Shown here piece by piece: positions 1-11,700 of a stretch of DNA of 64,000 bases (the first letter of the stretch is position 1; every line of letters starts with the position of its first letter). The stretch spans positions 48,124 to 112,123 of the forward strand of contig MU858175.1 in NCBI GenBank assembly GCA_033297075.1. The letters run 5' to 3'. The notes under the pieces were generated by a model. The model did no database searches. It saw only the letters and a list, made by a program, of their open reading frames with translations, and was not told the DNA's origin. Position numbers and translations under genes: made by a program. Source of the stretch: Rhypophila decipiens. Lineage: Eukaryota > Ascomycota > Sordariomycetes > Sordariales > Naviculisporaceae.

Positions 1-1094
1 CATCAGCTTGCGCAACATCGTGCCTTCTGACATTGTCCAAGTTCCAGTCAGATGAGTACTCATCATGGCCGGGCGCAACCTCTCCGGGGTACAGCTGAGG
101 CTTGGCGACCCCCGAGCCCCATGCAATGAGGGGCGTCCTCGTGTTGTTGGGATGACCGTCGCCGTGGCTGCCCCAATCGCTCATCCCGTGGTCAGCTGTA
201 AACACAAATGCAGTCCGGTCATCGCCGTAGAAGTTGTCAATCAGTCCCGCGACTTCCTTCACTCCCTGGTCAACAACCTTGATGTTGTTCAGATATTCCT
301 TGGAATAAGGACGATAGGAATGGCCGTTGGTGTCCAGTCCCAGCAAATGCAGGAAGAAGACAATCTTGTCCTCTTTGAGCGCATTATACAGCGTCTTGTT
401 TGTCCGAGCCTCTGCGAAGAAATCTTTGACGTGATCAAACACCCACAGGTCGAGTACCAGGGCATCCGACGAGAAATCCTCAAGCTCGTGCCCATATGTG
501 TACCCATCGACTCTACCTGGAACAGCACCGTGCTCGAACATGGGCAGAATATCGGGGCTGCCCCAGCTCCACGTGTGACGGCTGCGGTTGAACAGACTGT
601 CGAAGTTTACCGGGTTCATCTTCCACCCAGTGGTCACCGCCGATACATCTTCGTAGAGACCGGCAATAAGCGCAACGTGGCCTGGGCGGGATTCGGTCGG
701 TACCCGCGTGTGGGAGACGCCGAAAGTCCCTTCCTCCAGGACCTTGGACCGCAAGAAAGGCGCAAGGGGCCTCGGCGTGAGGTCATCGTCGGATGTCGGG
801 TAGGGTTCGGGGTGCGATTGGAATGCCTTGTCGGCGCGCAAACCATCACCTGAGATAGGAGCAGGTCAGCGCATGCGCTCTAGAGGGTAACAAGCTCTGG
901 ACATTTCTAGACCTACCTACAAAGAGAACAAGGCGATCTGCTGGCGCGGAACTTGACGCTGGGCGTTCGACATGGAAAAGGTTCATGCCAGTGACGATTG
1001 GACTGACAAAGTAAATGTCGAAAATGGAAAATATGTACACAAAATGGAAAATCACAGCTATCGCCAGAAATCGGAACCGCGCAAACGCCGCCAT
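1..1094 (-). CDS. mcd4: GPI ethanolamine phosphate transferase 1, 5' part
   Basis: ER-membrane enzyme that adds phosphoethanolamine to the first mannose of the GPI anchor precursor. The ATG is at 1094. Exon 1 (1094-917) encodes an N-terminal signal anchor ([14 protein letters not shown], then a [10 protein letters not shown] segment) and ends in RLVLFV. The intron is 916-851 (GTAGGT donor, CAG acceptor). Exon 2 runs from 850 off the window edge. It restores [10 protein letters not shown], the metal-binding start of the alkaline-phosphatase fold, then [10 protein letters not shown] (candidate nucleophile Thr), [27 protein letters not shown] and [16 protein letters not shown] (metal ligands). 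About 340 of an expected 900-1000 residues are present; the multi-spanning C-terminal half lies beyond coordinate 1. It is divergent from the polymerase gene at 1786. Family assignment is very secure; only the truncation by the window edge limits it. Confidence 0.96.
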
Positions 1095-1785
1095 GATGCC
1101 TTGATATGGGTCAATCTGACCAGGAAGAGGAATACTGAATTATTCTTGAAATCAACAACTTATCCGGCAAAAGGATCGAAAGCGACGCGCATCCATTTGC
1201 GCAACCCAAGGGGGAAGAAAGTGGATAGAAGAGTCCAAAAGAACGGTTCCAGGTTTGCGCTGGATGTAATTACAAAGTGGTAACGAAGAAGAACGAAAGA
1301 GAGAGAGAGAGTTGTTATAAGTGAAAACTGGATGAAATTAATGATCAGCAACCGTTTTTTGGACCAGAACTGAATTTTGCCTGCCAGATTGCATGTCCCA
1401 GTCGCGATGTCATCCAGTCAATTGCACACGCTGGTGCGGCTGGTCCCCCTGTCCCCCTTTCCCCTTTTGCATTTTTACAGGGGTTCCCGTTTCCTAGCCT
1501 CCACTGTCCCGTCTGTTAAGCTTTTTGATATGAACGCCTCAAGAGCCTTTAAGGTCTAACAAAGGGACTTTGCGCAACGATTCTGGATTCGGCAAGACCC
1601 CTGTAGCCACTTAAACCTGGGTGGCATCCAACAACGTGACTTCGCGGCGGACCAAAACCCTGTCCTTTGTCCGGAATCGTTCCTCAGACGCGCCCCGCCG
1701 ACCTCCAAAACCAGACCTGAAGACGACCAGAAACACAGCCAAAATATCCGACCGTGAGAATACATCCCTTTTGCTGCAATCAACG
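1095..1785. other. Divergent intergenic region mcd4 / pol delta subunit 3
   Basis: About 690 bp between two divergent start codons, so it must hold both promoters. A short GA-rich run (about 1299-1311) and pyrimidine tracts are visible. I see no convincing TATA box and no coding exon; the short open frames here have no recognisable protein features. Confidence 0.6.
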
Positions 1786-3445
1786 ATGGCGGACTATCGG
1801 AAATACCTGGCCGAAAATGTTCTCTCCGAGAGCAAAGTGGTACGTCCTTGCTTGGTCTTGAATCCTCTCTTTCCAGCCCATAACTAAAACGCGTCAGGTC
1901 ACCTATCGACTCCTGAGTCGCGCGTTACGCGTGCATCCGAATTCAGCAAAGCAGTAAGTATTTCCACCTCATATTCGACTAAAAGGTCATCATATCTAAC
2001 TCTTCATAACTAGAATTCTTTATGAATTCCATAAAAGCGAAAATGGCAAGCAACCCGGCAAGGTTCATGCCACCTATCTTGTCTATGGCATCAAAAACGC
2101 CGAGAGTTCCTCGCAGGTTCAGAACGGTGATGGCGATATTGAGATGACAAGCTCCATGCCAGAGGTCGAGTCATTTGACGATGCAGTGCCAACTTTCACT
2201 CTCGCCCTCATCCCGGAGGAGCAGCTAAAAGGTAAGCCAAGTTCGAAACCAGTACGAAGGTCTGTGTTCTAATCCTTCCAAGCTGCTCTCGAGCAATACG
2301 ATGAGGTTTCCTCAATCCATGTCTACAGTCTTGGCCCCAATCCTGTCAAGGTAATTGAGCCCTATCTCGAAGCCTCCCGTGCTTGTCTGACAATGATCCA
2401 GGACCTTGCTTTACTTGCAGACGCTGCTCAACAAGCACTTGCCTTGAATAACAATGAATCTCAGACTCTTGTTATCACCAACTCAAATATGCGTCGCAGG
2501 GAAAGGAAAGGAGCGGTTTCCCAATCTGTTTCAAGCACCATCGGCGCCAAAGCAGGAAAGCAGGAACCCAAAGCGGTAAAGTCGGAACCCATGGCGGCGA
2601 AGTCGGACCCCAAGTCGGCGTTGTCGAAAGCATTTGCATCAGCAAAGCCCAAGACTGAGCCTAAGAATGAGGTCAAGGAGGAGCCGAAATCAGAAAAGGC
2701 AGAACCGAGCAAGTCTGCCCCGGCGGCTTTGGAAAAGAAGACTGCGCCTGCTCCGAAGCGCGGCGGCTCCAATACCTCCAGCATAATGCAGGCCTTCTCC
2801 AAGGCGACCACAAAAAAGTACAAGAAAGCAGAAACATCTCAGCCAGCGACTCCGAGCGGAGAGGACTCGAGCGCCCAGCCCATGTCGGACGATGGTGAAG
2901 ACGACTCGGAGGTGCAGCCAGCGCCCCGTGGCACGGGTGGCCGTAAAACGAGGAAAGAAAGAGAAGAGGAGCTCAAACGAATGATGGAGGAGGACGATGA
3001 TGAAGACGAAGATGATGATGAGTCGGACAAGAGAGCAGATTCGCCTGTTGAGGAGCCTATGGATGAGACTGTAGACGAACCTGCAGCGCCTGAACCTGCA
3101 GCTGCCGAGCCAGCAGAGGCCGAGACCACCTCTGCCAATGGGCGAAGACGTGGAAAGAGAAAGGTTATGCGGAAAAAGCAGATCATGGATGATCAGGGAT
3201 ATCTAGGTACGTTTCTCGCCTCTTATGAATGTCACGAGACTATCTGCTAAACCTGCGTTACAGTCACTATTCAAGAAGCAGCATGGGAATCGTTTTCAGA
3301 GGATGAGGCACCCCCGGCCACAAAGCCGAAAATCTCGTCCGCCGCGAGTTCTGCTCCGGCTTCGCAGACTTCGAAAGCGAAGAAAGGAGCCAAGGGGAGC
3401 CAAGGGACGCAGGGCAGTATCATGTCGTTTTTCTCGAAAAAGTGA
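1786..3445 (+). CDS. DNA polymerase delta subunit 3 (Cdc27/Pol32 family)
   Basis: Accessory subunit of the replicative polymerase delta that tethers it to PCNA. Six exons: 1786-1839, 1898-1953, 2014-2231, 2283-2350, 2402-3206, 3264-3445, giving 460 residues. All five introns have GT..AG borders and keep frame. The N-terminal part (MADYRKYLAENVLSESKVVTY, then YEFHKSENGKQPGKVHATYL) matches the Cdc27 family's winged-helix region. The middle is a Lys/Glu/Ser/Pro-rich disordered tract with KxEP repeats and an acidic DDDEDEDDDE block. The last dozen residues hold a textbook PCNA-interacting box, QGSIMSFF (QxxIxxFF), followed by SKK. The start is fixed by the short first exon and the good GTACGT donor after KV. 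Family confidence is high; exact intron borders rest on frame and consensus only. Confidence 0.93.
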
Positions 3446-4277
3446 CCGATACACGACGGACGGTATATTCGAGGACATGGAAGTTGAGATGTTCAAAGCA
3501 ATGGTTACGATCACTAGATAATCACCATGGTATGTTTTAGAGAAAGATAAGCAAGCTGGAAGAGTTGGGGTCGCGCTCATGTTCAGCGACGATTACGTTG
3601 AGACGAGATTAGTTATGTGGTCGAAAATTCCAGAGATTACCTTGCGGACTTTCACGAATGGTCGAGTACGGAAATCACCCGACTGCTGTGGAGTATTGCC
3701 GGCGTTGGTACGTAGGAATAATGACAATCGGATGCCGGCAGGGGGACTGCGACGGCATTTCAACACAAAGCCGGCCACGAGATCGGCCCCTGTTCTAGCG
3801 CCATTCCCCCGCAAAAGCCACTATATCCACACCGCGCCTCTGCAACGGTGATCCTGGGCAGCGCGGGACTGCCCCGGCTCGCCCCGCCAAGCCACAGTTC
3901 TTGCAGCAACCAGCCCACTGTTTGAGGCCGGCGCATAGCTCCGAGGGTACCTCACTTTAGCCTTCCCCTCGGATCCTACTTTGTCGCGGTTCTTGAATAG
4001 ACCACGTACCAATTCTGCAAGCGCTCAACAATGATGCGCATGTTGCTTGTCGCGTGGGACTGAGCTTCCCTCTTATACCGAAACGAATGGTATCACGTCC
4101 AAATCTGGGCCTCGATTGATCAACCAGCCCGCAGCGAAGACGCCCCTACCCCCACCTTGGTTGAGGACACCGAGCCCAACCAAGCTCCGGCCTGCGACGC
4201 ATATTCCGCGCAACTTCGTCAACCACCTACCCTCGTTCGCAGCTTTGCGAGCGGTGGGATACAGATAGATTCTCGCC
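3446..4277. other. Intergenic, 3' of pol delta subunit 3 and promoter of GH125
   Basis: About 830 bp between two genes on the same strand. It must hold the terminator of the first and the promoter of the second. It is C-rich near 4130-4170. I see no supported exon. Confidence 0.5.
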
Positions 4278-6106
4278 ATGGACTATTTACGCTGGTCTTC
4301 TCTTCTCATAACCCTCTCCACGGGCGTCTTTACAATACCAGCAAGAGCGACACTGGCCTGGGACTCAAGTCAGGAGCCCTTGACCGACAGCTACTTTGAT
4401 CCCGCGGCGTGTCCAGACTACACAGCCTATGCGCAATATCCCCAGTTGGTTTACCAGACCTCACGAGAATCTTGATTTTCATGAGCTAACCTCCCACAGC
4501 CGTCCTCTGAGCAAGGGCCCGCTAGAGCTTCCCTACCAGCGACCCCACAGACGATGTCGAACCTTTCACTCTGATGCGATCGAAGATGTTATCGAGAAGA
4601 TTACAGGACGCATGAAGGACCCTGACCTGGCTCGGCTGTTTGAAAACGCATTCCCATCTACTACCGACACAACCGTCAAGTTCCACACAGATGGGAAGAC
4701 GGATTCTGGAGAGAAGAAAAAGAAGGCCAAGAAGCCACATTACAACAATAGGGGCTATGGCAATATGTACGCAGACGAGGACGACGGGGCTTGGGAGGGA
4801 CCGCAGTCATTCATCATCACGGGCGACATCTTGGCCGAATGGCTGCGTGACAGCACGAACCAGCTGAAGCCATATCAGCCTGTGGCCAACAAGGATCCTC
4901 ACATCTTCAACTTGATCCTCGGCGCAATCAACACCCAGAGCGAATATGTGATCGAGTCGCCATATTGCAATGCCTTCCAGCCACCTCCTATTTCAGGTCT
5001 GCCGGTCAGCATGAACGGACAGGACGACGTCGTACATCCCATCTACGAGCCGTCGGTTGTCTTTGAGTGCAAGTACGAGCTGGACTCGCTAGGACACTTT
5101 CTAGCTCTCACAAACGATTTCTTTGAACACACAGAGAGCACCAAGTTTCTGAACCCCAGGTGGTACAAGGCGCTCGACTCTGTCCTCAGAGTCCTGGAAG
5201 CCCAGAGCGAGGGGACCTTTGACGAGGGCGGCCAGTTCCGGAGAAACGAGTACACCTTCCAGCGCAAGACCACGATAGGGACCGAGACCCTGAACCTCGG
5301 AGGCATAGGGAACCCGCTCAACAACGGGACCGGGCTGGTCCGATCTGCGTTCCGCCCGAGCGACGATGCCACCATATTCGGCTTCTTCATACCCGCCAAC
5401 GCGCAAATGTCGGTCGAGCTCAAGCGGACAGCCGCCATTCTCAGGTCGACCCAGAAGAAGGCTGATAAATCGTTGGCCGAGACACTTGAAGGCTGGAGCA
5501 AGAAGATTAGGGATGGCATCTACGAGCACGGGGTTGTCCGGCATCGCAAGTACGGCGAGGTCTTTGCGTACGAGGTGGACGGGTACGGAAGCTCGCTTCT
5601 AATGGACGATGCGAACTATCCCAGTCTGCTGGCACTTCCGCTGATGGGCTTTGTGTCCAAGGACGATGAGATTTATAAGAACACGAGGAAGATGTTGTTG
5701 GAGAAGGCCAGTAATCCTTACTATCTTGTTGGTAGTGATTTCAAGGGTATTGGAGGTACGTTTTCTCTCTCTTTTTTCCTCTCATTCAATAGCGTCCTAT
5801 GTGCGGCGATACTAATTGGTGTGCTTTCCAGGCCCTCACATTGGATTGCAAAATGCCTGGCCGATGAGCTTGCTCGTGCAGGCACAGACCTCGGACGATG
5901 ATAAGGAGATCATGGAGTGTGTCGAGCTCGTGCTGAAGGCGAGCAAGCTGGGCTTGATCCACGAGAGCATCGACGTGAACTGGTCTACTTCTTATACGCG
6001 CAGCTGGTTTGCCTGGGCGAACGGCGTGTTTGCGCAGACTATCCTTGACCTGGCTAAGCGGAAACCGCACTTGATCTTCTCCAGCTCATCCCCGTTTGAG
6101 ATGTAG
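4278..6106 (+). CDS. Secreted GH125 exo-alpha-1,6-mannosidase-like protein
   Basis: Glycoside hydrolase family 125 enzyme, expected to remove terminal alpha-1,6-mannose from glycans. Exons 4278-4444, 4500-5755 and 5832-6106 give 565 residues. The N-terminus (MDYLRWSSLLITLSTGVFTI) looks like a signal peptide for secretory-pathway entry. Across intron 1 (4445-4499) the frame reads AYAQYPHRPLSKGPLELPYQRP, a conserved family block. Further motifs are ITGDILAEWLRDSTNQLKPY, NLILGAINTQSEYV, GLVRSAFRPSDDATIFGFFIPANA, YEVDGYGSSLLMDDANYPSLLALPLMGF and, after intron 2 (5756-5831), GPHIGLQNAWPMSL. A Lys-rich insert (about residues 130-145) lies before the YNNRGYGNMYADEDDG tract. The catalytic Asp and Glu are probably in conserved blocks, but I did not assign them. 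Family call is strong; substrate is inferred. Confidence 0.93.
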
Positions 6107-7791
6107 TAGTATTGGAGAAGAGAGCAAAGTGAAGGTTTATTCTATGGCTTGCCTGCATAAGCGGGTTTTCTTTACGACCATGGGAAATTACAAGGTACAA
6201 GGCGTTAATTTTCTGTAATCTTGCTTTGTTTCTATTTTCTGTTGTTCATTTTATTGAGTGTTTGCTTTCAAGACTCACAGGCTATTAAACATAAATAAAG
6301 GTAGGCTGTTTCTTGGACCTCCTCCCGATCGTGCTACCTAACAGTACATCTAGATCCTCTATACTGTACCCGTATGTAGTAACCCGTATCCGTATCTTGG
6401 CCTGCTTGGGTCGACGTTACGTACGTAGCTCCATCGCTGATCAATGCAAGTTATAGGAGGCCGTTCCTGTGGAATGAATTGATGGTCAGGCAGGTCCCTT
6501 TGTGCATGAAAATCCACTACGTCAACGGGGTTGGCAGATCCATTTTCTTCAGGTAATTCTTCACGTGTCCATGGATTTGGCACTGCCCGTCCCGTATCCC
6601 AGTGCCTTCAAGGGGAGGGAGGGGAAAAAACAAGTGATGTAAGGATAAGCATAAAGTCGCACTCGTGTTGTGGTGATCTGCAAGGGGCAAGGGGCGAAAA
6701 TACCGGGGTATGATGTTATCGTATACACTGTAGTTGTACGGGGTAATGGTATTCGATGGGAATGGATGGGATTTATGTATTCTTCTTCATCAAGCTCATC
6801 ATGTCGCATTTGCTACGGGGTACCTATAGACGACCTGAACAACAGTGCACGACGAGTCCCCTGTATTCGAATTCGTTTCCTCCCACCTATACCGACCTGT
6901 GACGTAGGTAGTGCGTTTCCTCAGCTATTTTGCGTGTACATGTACACTAAGAACGGTTGCCATAAAGCTTCCAATCCAAAAAGATGCCTTTTTATCTACC
7001 TATCCAGTACATCACCGCTCGTCCGTCTGTTGACTTGCCAAATCAACAGCTACTCAGGTCCCAAGTGTTGTTGTTGTATTGTACCACCAAGCCCAAGCGG
7101 TCAGGCAGTCAAGACAGCGAACGGTAGCATGCAGTGTGACCAGTGTAACGACCCCCCAAGATTGTAGAAAATGGCATGTAATGGCATCATGGCAATTTTG
7201 GACGAGGTCTTACCATGGTTGCATGCCCAGCTCAGGGTCCCCGCAACGGCGATCGGGATTTTATAAATCGCGTCAAGAGCATTATGCGGATACGTAACCC
7301 ATAGCCACGGATAGCACTAGATTGGTCGGCCAAACGGAGCAAAGACCAACCCGTACTGTGTGTACGGATACTGGTGTGTCCTCGTTTTTGGGCGATACAA
7401 GCCTGTTTGAAGAGGTATCCTTTAACAAACAAACAATCCTCATCGATTGTGGAAGATGGCATGTGTTTGTAGAGTGGTAGATAGATAATGGTAGGTTGGC
7501 AGACAGGAATCATGCGCAATAATGACAAAACGACAAGAGGTTACATGTAGGTATAATAAAACAAAAACAATGATGCACCAAATTTTCATGCAGGCGCCGC
7601 AAATGCCATGTGTCAGACCCAACTTGCGAATGTGGTATTTCCCTAGACCGACTGAAGAAAAAAAAACGCCAAAAATCTCAAGAACTCCGACTCGTGGTGC
7701 TCTCAAGTCGTCCAGTGGATGTATGAGGCCTTGAGCCTTTTCCCCCATAATGCCCAAAAAAGATAAACGCCAAATCGACAATGTCGCCCCG
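6107..7791. other. Intergenic, convergent GH125 / cyclin
   Basis: About 1.7 kb between two convergent genes, so mainly 3'-UTRs and spacer. Early on it is AT-rich with a poly-T/AATAAA-like neighbourhood (about 6290-6300), suitable for GH125 polyadenylation. It carries one copy of the recurrent 11-mer CCGTATCCGTA (6384-6394). Small open frames (for example 6670-7167) lack protein-like composition. Confidence 0.5.
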
Positions 7792-8795
7792 TTATGCAAA
7801 TGAAGTCGTGAGGGTGAGACTCTTGACTTGCCCTTTCGGGGGATCATGAAGAGGTCCGCACGTATCGTCGGGAATAGGTCCCGTAGGGTAGCCGTCTGTC
7901 GGCAGGCATTTTGGAGAGCTCGTCTCCGACACTGGCGTCACTGCCGGTGTCATCTGAAGTCCGAGACCATAGACGGCATGGCCAGAACTCATGAATCGCC
8001 TATGACCAGCGCTGCTGCCGTGCGACGGTGCGAGAACCTGCTTTCCGGCACGTTCCATGTCGCTTAGCGCATCGCTGATCAGCTCGGGATCCCAAAGCGG
8101 TAGGATCCTGTAGCCCAGACTCTCCATAATGCACCGTTCTGTGACGTTAATCTGCTCGTTGGACCACATGTTCTTGCCCCAGGCCGAGCCGTAATAATGG
8201 GTCGGTCGGGGAGAGTCCTCGAGAAACTTGACGGCTATGATCAAAGACGCAAGTATGATCACCTCGGGGTTGACGCAGTCGATATGGAGCTGCCGGTCTG
8301 GCAGGGGGCTGGCTGGAAGGGTGTGGCGCTTGGCTTGCTCGGCCGTCGTCTCCTGCTGGCCCAGGGGGCACATCAGCCGCCAATTGAGCGAGAACCTGGA
8401 GTTCAGCGAGTCCAAAATGCACACGGCGAGCGCGATGGTGTCAAGGGGGAGGTCGGCAAGGTTCAGCATTTCGTGAACCCGCGTGACCGAGGGCGATGTC
8501 ATAGACGCCCGGGGAGGCACGAGATTCACAAGGTGAATTGCTGGGCCTGATTGCAGGGTCAGAATGCCGAGACGCCAGAAGTCTGGGTGGGAGGCTCGGA
8601 CTCACCTAGCAGTTCCGATTCAAGGAGGCCCCCATCTTGGAGGAGGGACTTGGGGCTCTGGGCGGCCGACGTATTTGATGACAACGGCGGGGTCGGGAGA
8701 TTTGACAGGGGTTGGTAGGTGCGAGTGAAATACTCGTCGTCGAAATCAAACTCGTCGTCCGAGTAGTGGGCGTAGTGGCCCACTTTGCTGGACAT
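7792..8795 (-). CDS. Cyclin N-terminal domain protein (Pas1/PCL-like)
   Basis: Probable cyclin that activates a cyclin-dependent kinase. Exon 1 is 8795-8606 and exon 2 is 8546-7792 (314 residues). The intron 8605-8547 has a consensus GTGAGT donor and CAG acceptor and joins ELLG to PAIHLVNLVPP in frame. The N-terminal 60 residues are acidic and disordered (SDDEFDFDDEYFTRTYQPLS). The cyclin box follows: LPLDTIALAVCILDSLNSRF, then PEVIILASLIIAVKFLEDSP, then SAWGKNMWSNEQINVTERCIMESLGYRI, which matches cyclin helices 3-5. The C-terminal 80 residues are Pro/Ser/Thr-rich and low in structure. It resembles fungal G1/S cyclins of the Pas1/Pcl group, but subfamily and kinase partner are inferred. Confidence 0.85.
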
Positions 8796-11700
8796 GATTG
8801 CTGCTTTGGGTCGGGGTGGTGGTGTATGTATAATTCAAGATTGAGCCTCTCTCAGGGTTGTAGGTCGCCAGTGCTTCCAACGGGGCACAGCTGATCAGAG
8901 CAGGGCGGAGACCTGCTCATATTTCAACCTCGAGGAAAACAAAGTGGCTGACGAATCTTCGGGTGGGATCACGCGACGAAAGCTGTAGTTCGTGTTCTGT
9001 GTGCTGTCGTCTCACAATGAAGCTCAGGCTCGCTGCAAGAAAGGTCGGTGAGAAAGCGGATGACAGTTGTCGACGTTCAATGTTGAACGGCGGCTGACGG
9101 GTGCAAGCCAAACACGAGCTTTCGAGTGGTACGCAACAGCAAACGGATATAAAACTGTTGAGAATGGTGAAGAGCGTGTGCGAGTCGGTGAAAGAGGAGG
9201 CGGAAGTCAACGGGGACTGGATCTACATGGCTGAAGGGGGTGGAGAGAGTACATAAATACTCGGAGAAAAAAACGAATGACAAGAGCTCCCTACTCGTAC
9301 AGTACGGATACAGATTTGTGCACAAATTCATTACACCAAAGAATCTCAGACAAGAAGAAAGCCAAGGTCTCCGGTATCCGTCCAGGTAGGGATAGGGGCC
9401 CAGGGGCCTAGGGAAGGGCCGGCAGACGGCGATACTGTGAGGTGGGCTTGACTTGGCAGCGTGCTCTGCCAGATGTTTCTTCTGAGTGGGCTGCGCTTGT
9501 GGTGGATGCAACTGCGGCCGGTGGGTGGGTAGGCAATGCGGGTACCCCCCTGAAGTCCTAGGGGGCCTGGCTCACCCATCACCTTATTCAGTGCATCTCG
9601 CATACGGGTTACTGGACACCGGCCTAACTGATACCATCAGTTAGCTGTATACCTACCCAACTTGCACTCTGCTTCGAAGCTACATTTCCTTAGCATTTGG
9701 CATAAAAATAATCACGACTCGGTGATCCGGCGATGCCTAGATGGCATGGAACTGGTCGAGAAAACTTCCACGACGCCAACGCCTACCGGTAAACTGAAAA
9801 CAGTTGATATCTGACTTGCAGAACCATGTGGAAGTGGACAAGAGCACGACATCCACGGTACAAGTGGGCTAGTGGGCGGTCAACGTTAACAGCCACGGAG
9901 CAGCAAAAGCTCTGACCCCCGCAGCCAAGTTGATCTTGGTGGATATTCATGGCAAGTTGCGGCCCAATGGCCGACCGACTCTTTGCTTCGATTCAACCTC
10001 CATCGTATACGCTGGGTCCAAGTTAAGAACCCCATCGACATCGTCTTTCACCGGAATTTTTTTTCTCGTCACCCTCAAGGAGAGAAAAATCCTTTCACAT
10101 GATGACGACTGCTTAATCTGGAAGAAACGGGATTTCGCGGTAACCAATGCACCCCAAGTTTAGCACGCGATGGAAATCTGGGGAAGCGACAGGGAGGAGC
10201 CGGCTGTTGTTTCCAGGCCGGGCAATCTGGAAGATTACAAGACGATCTAAGGATACGGGAACGATGAGCTCTTCGGGTTGCTTCCCGAGTTTGTTTTTTT
10301 GTTTCAATGTGTATTCGAGTTTCGCTCACAGGCATAACAATGAGGTGCTCTAGTGCTCATTGTTGGTTCCAGAATTCTGCTGCACCTGTTGACCTCTTTC
10401 AGCTCGCCTTGTCAGTTGATCCGTCTCGCAATCGACACCTTCTTGGTGATGGCCTCCCCTCCAACTGACCCCAGAGCCTCAAGACTTGGAGGTGCATATC
10501 TGCGGCTGTCATGAAATTATCTGCCAGGGACCTTTGCTAGCGTTGAGGCGCACGCCGCCACCAGTCCGCTGCAACCAGATTCAGGGATCAACGTTTCGAC
10601 TTTAGCGGCCGCCACTTCATATTTGGACTTGAGTGCCTCGATGTCGCCTTTATTTTCACCGTTGGCGAGAGAACAAGATTTGGTCTATGTAAATCCGGTA
10701 TGCGATGAGACACTTTAGACAATGACATGGAGTGGCCATGATTACTCTCCAAGGGGTCAAGGCCAGATCCGGAACTGTTCAAACCTCGCCGGTCGAGATG
10801 GGCGATGACAATCTGACGAAATCCAGGCCAACGGAACTTTCCTATGACATGGGCCTGTTCAGTTGGTCAACTATCAGCAAAATGAATCTGTTTCATGGCT
10901 CAGCGCCAAGCGCCCTGTAAATGTTCTGGCTCGCCAAAGCTCTCAATTGGGAAATATCCTTCTTTTGTCTCTTGATCGGGACAGCTTCACGCACTCTTGG
11001 CTTCATATATCTCGCCCGAGATCTATGTATGCCAAGACGACCCAAGGCAAAACAAGCTCTTTCGTGGCTGCGAACGATTTCAGCTCCTATATTATTCCCC
11101 GGATTGGCCTTTGATATTGCTGCATCGCCACTGCCCAGCACTCACAGCTCCTCGATTTCTTTCAGGACTTGTTGTTGACAGTCTCCTCTCGCCGGGCATC
11201 GCAATGACGGACCGGGAACCCCCAAGTCGACCAGCCGGAAACGAGCAACTTCTAGACCTGCCGAACAAAGATGACTTGCTTTCAAGCGAATTGCGGCAGT
11301 TAATAGCCTCGACACCATCTTGCTTTCTCGCTCGCTCTATTCTCCCCAGTCGTTTCTGCACGGGACATACGGATATTAACCGAAGCTTTTGACAGGTCTC
11401 GATCGCACTGGGGTGCATACAGCCAGACACCACCCACTCCTCGCTTTTTTTTCTTCTCTGCGTCGTCCACACTGGCGGGAGAACCATATGATATTATTCC
11501 GTGCGACATGCCAGTCGGCCACTTCCCGCATTGTACATATTAATTTCGTGCTTGCTTGCTTCCATCTTTCCGAGCTTGCTCAACAATTTCCAACCCCGGG
11601 ATCGCAAAAACATCTTGATCGAACGAAGCTGGTGATTCTTGTTTCTAGCCCGTCCAATGGCAAGAGGCCATAGGGCTGACCAAGCTGACGAATATCCTTG

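Noticed and set aside
65..853. 262-residue plus-strand open frame
   Set aside because: Exactly antisense to the Mcd4 exon, whose minus-strand translation contains all family motifs.
9077..9511. 144-residue minus-strand frame
   Set aside because: Pro/His/Cys-rich random-like composition; probably leader or spacer upstream of the cyclin gene.
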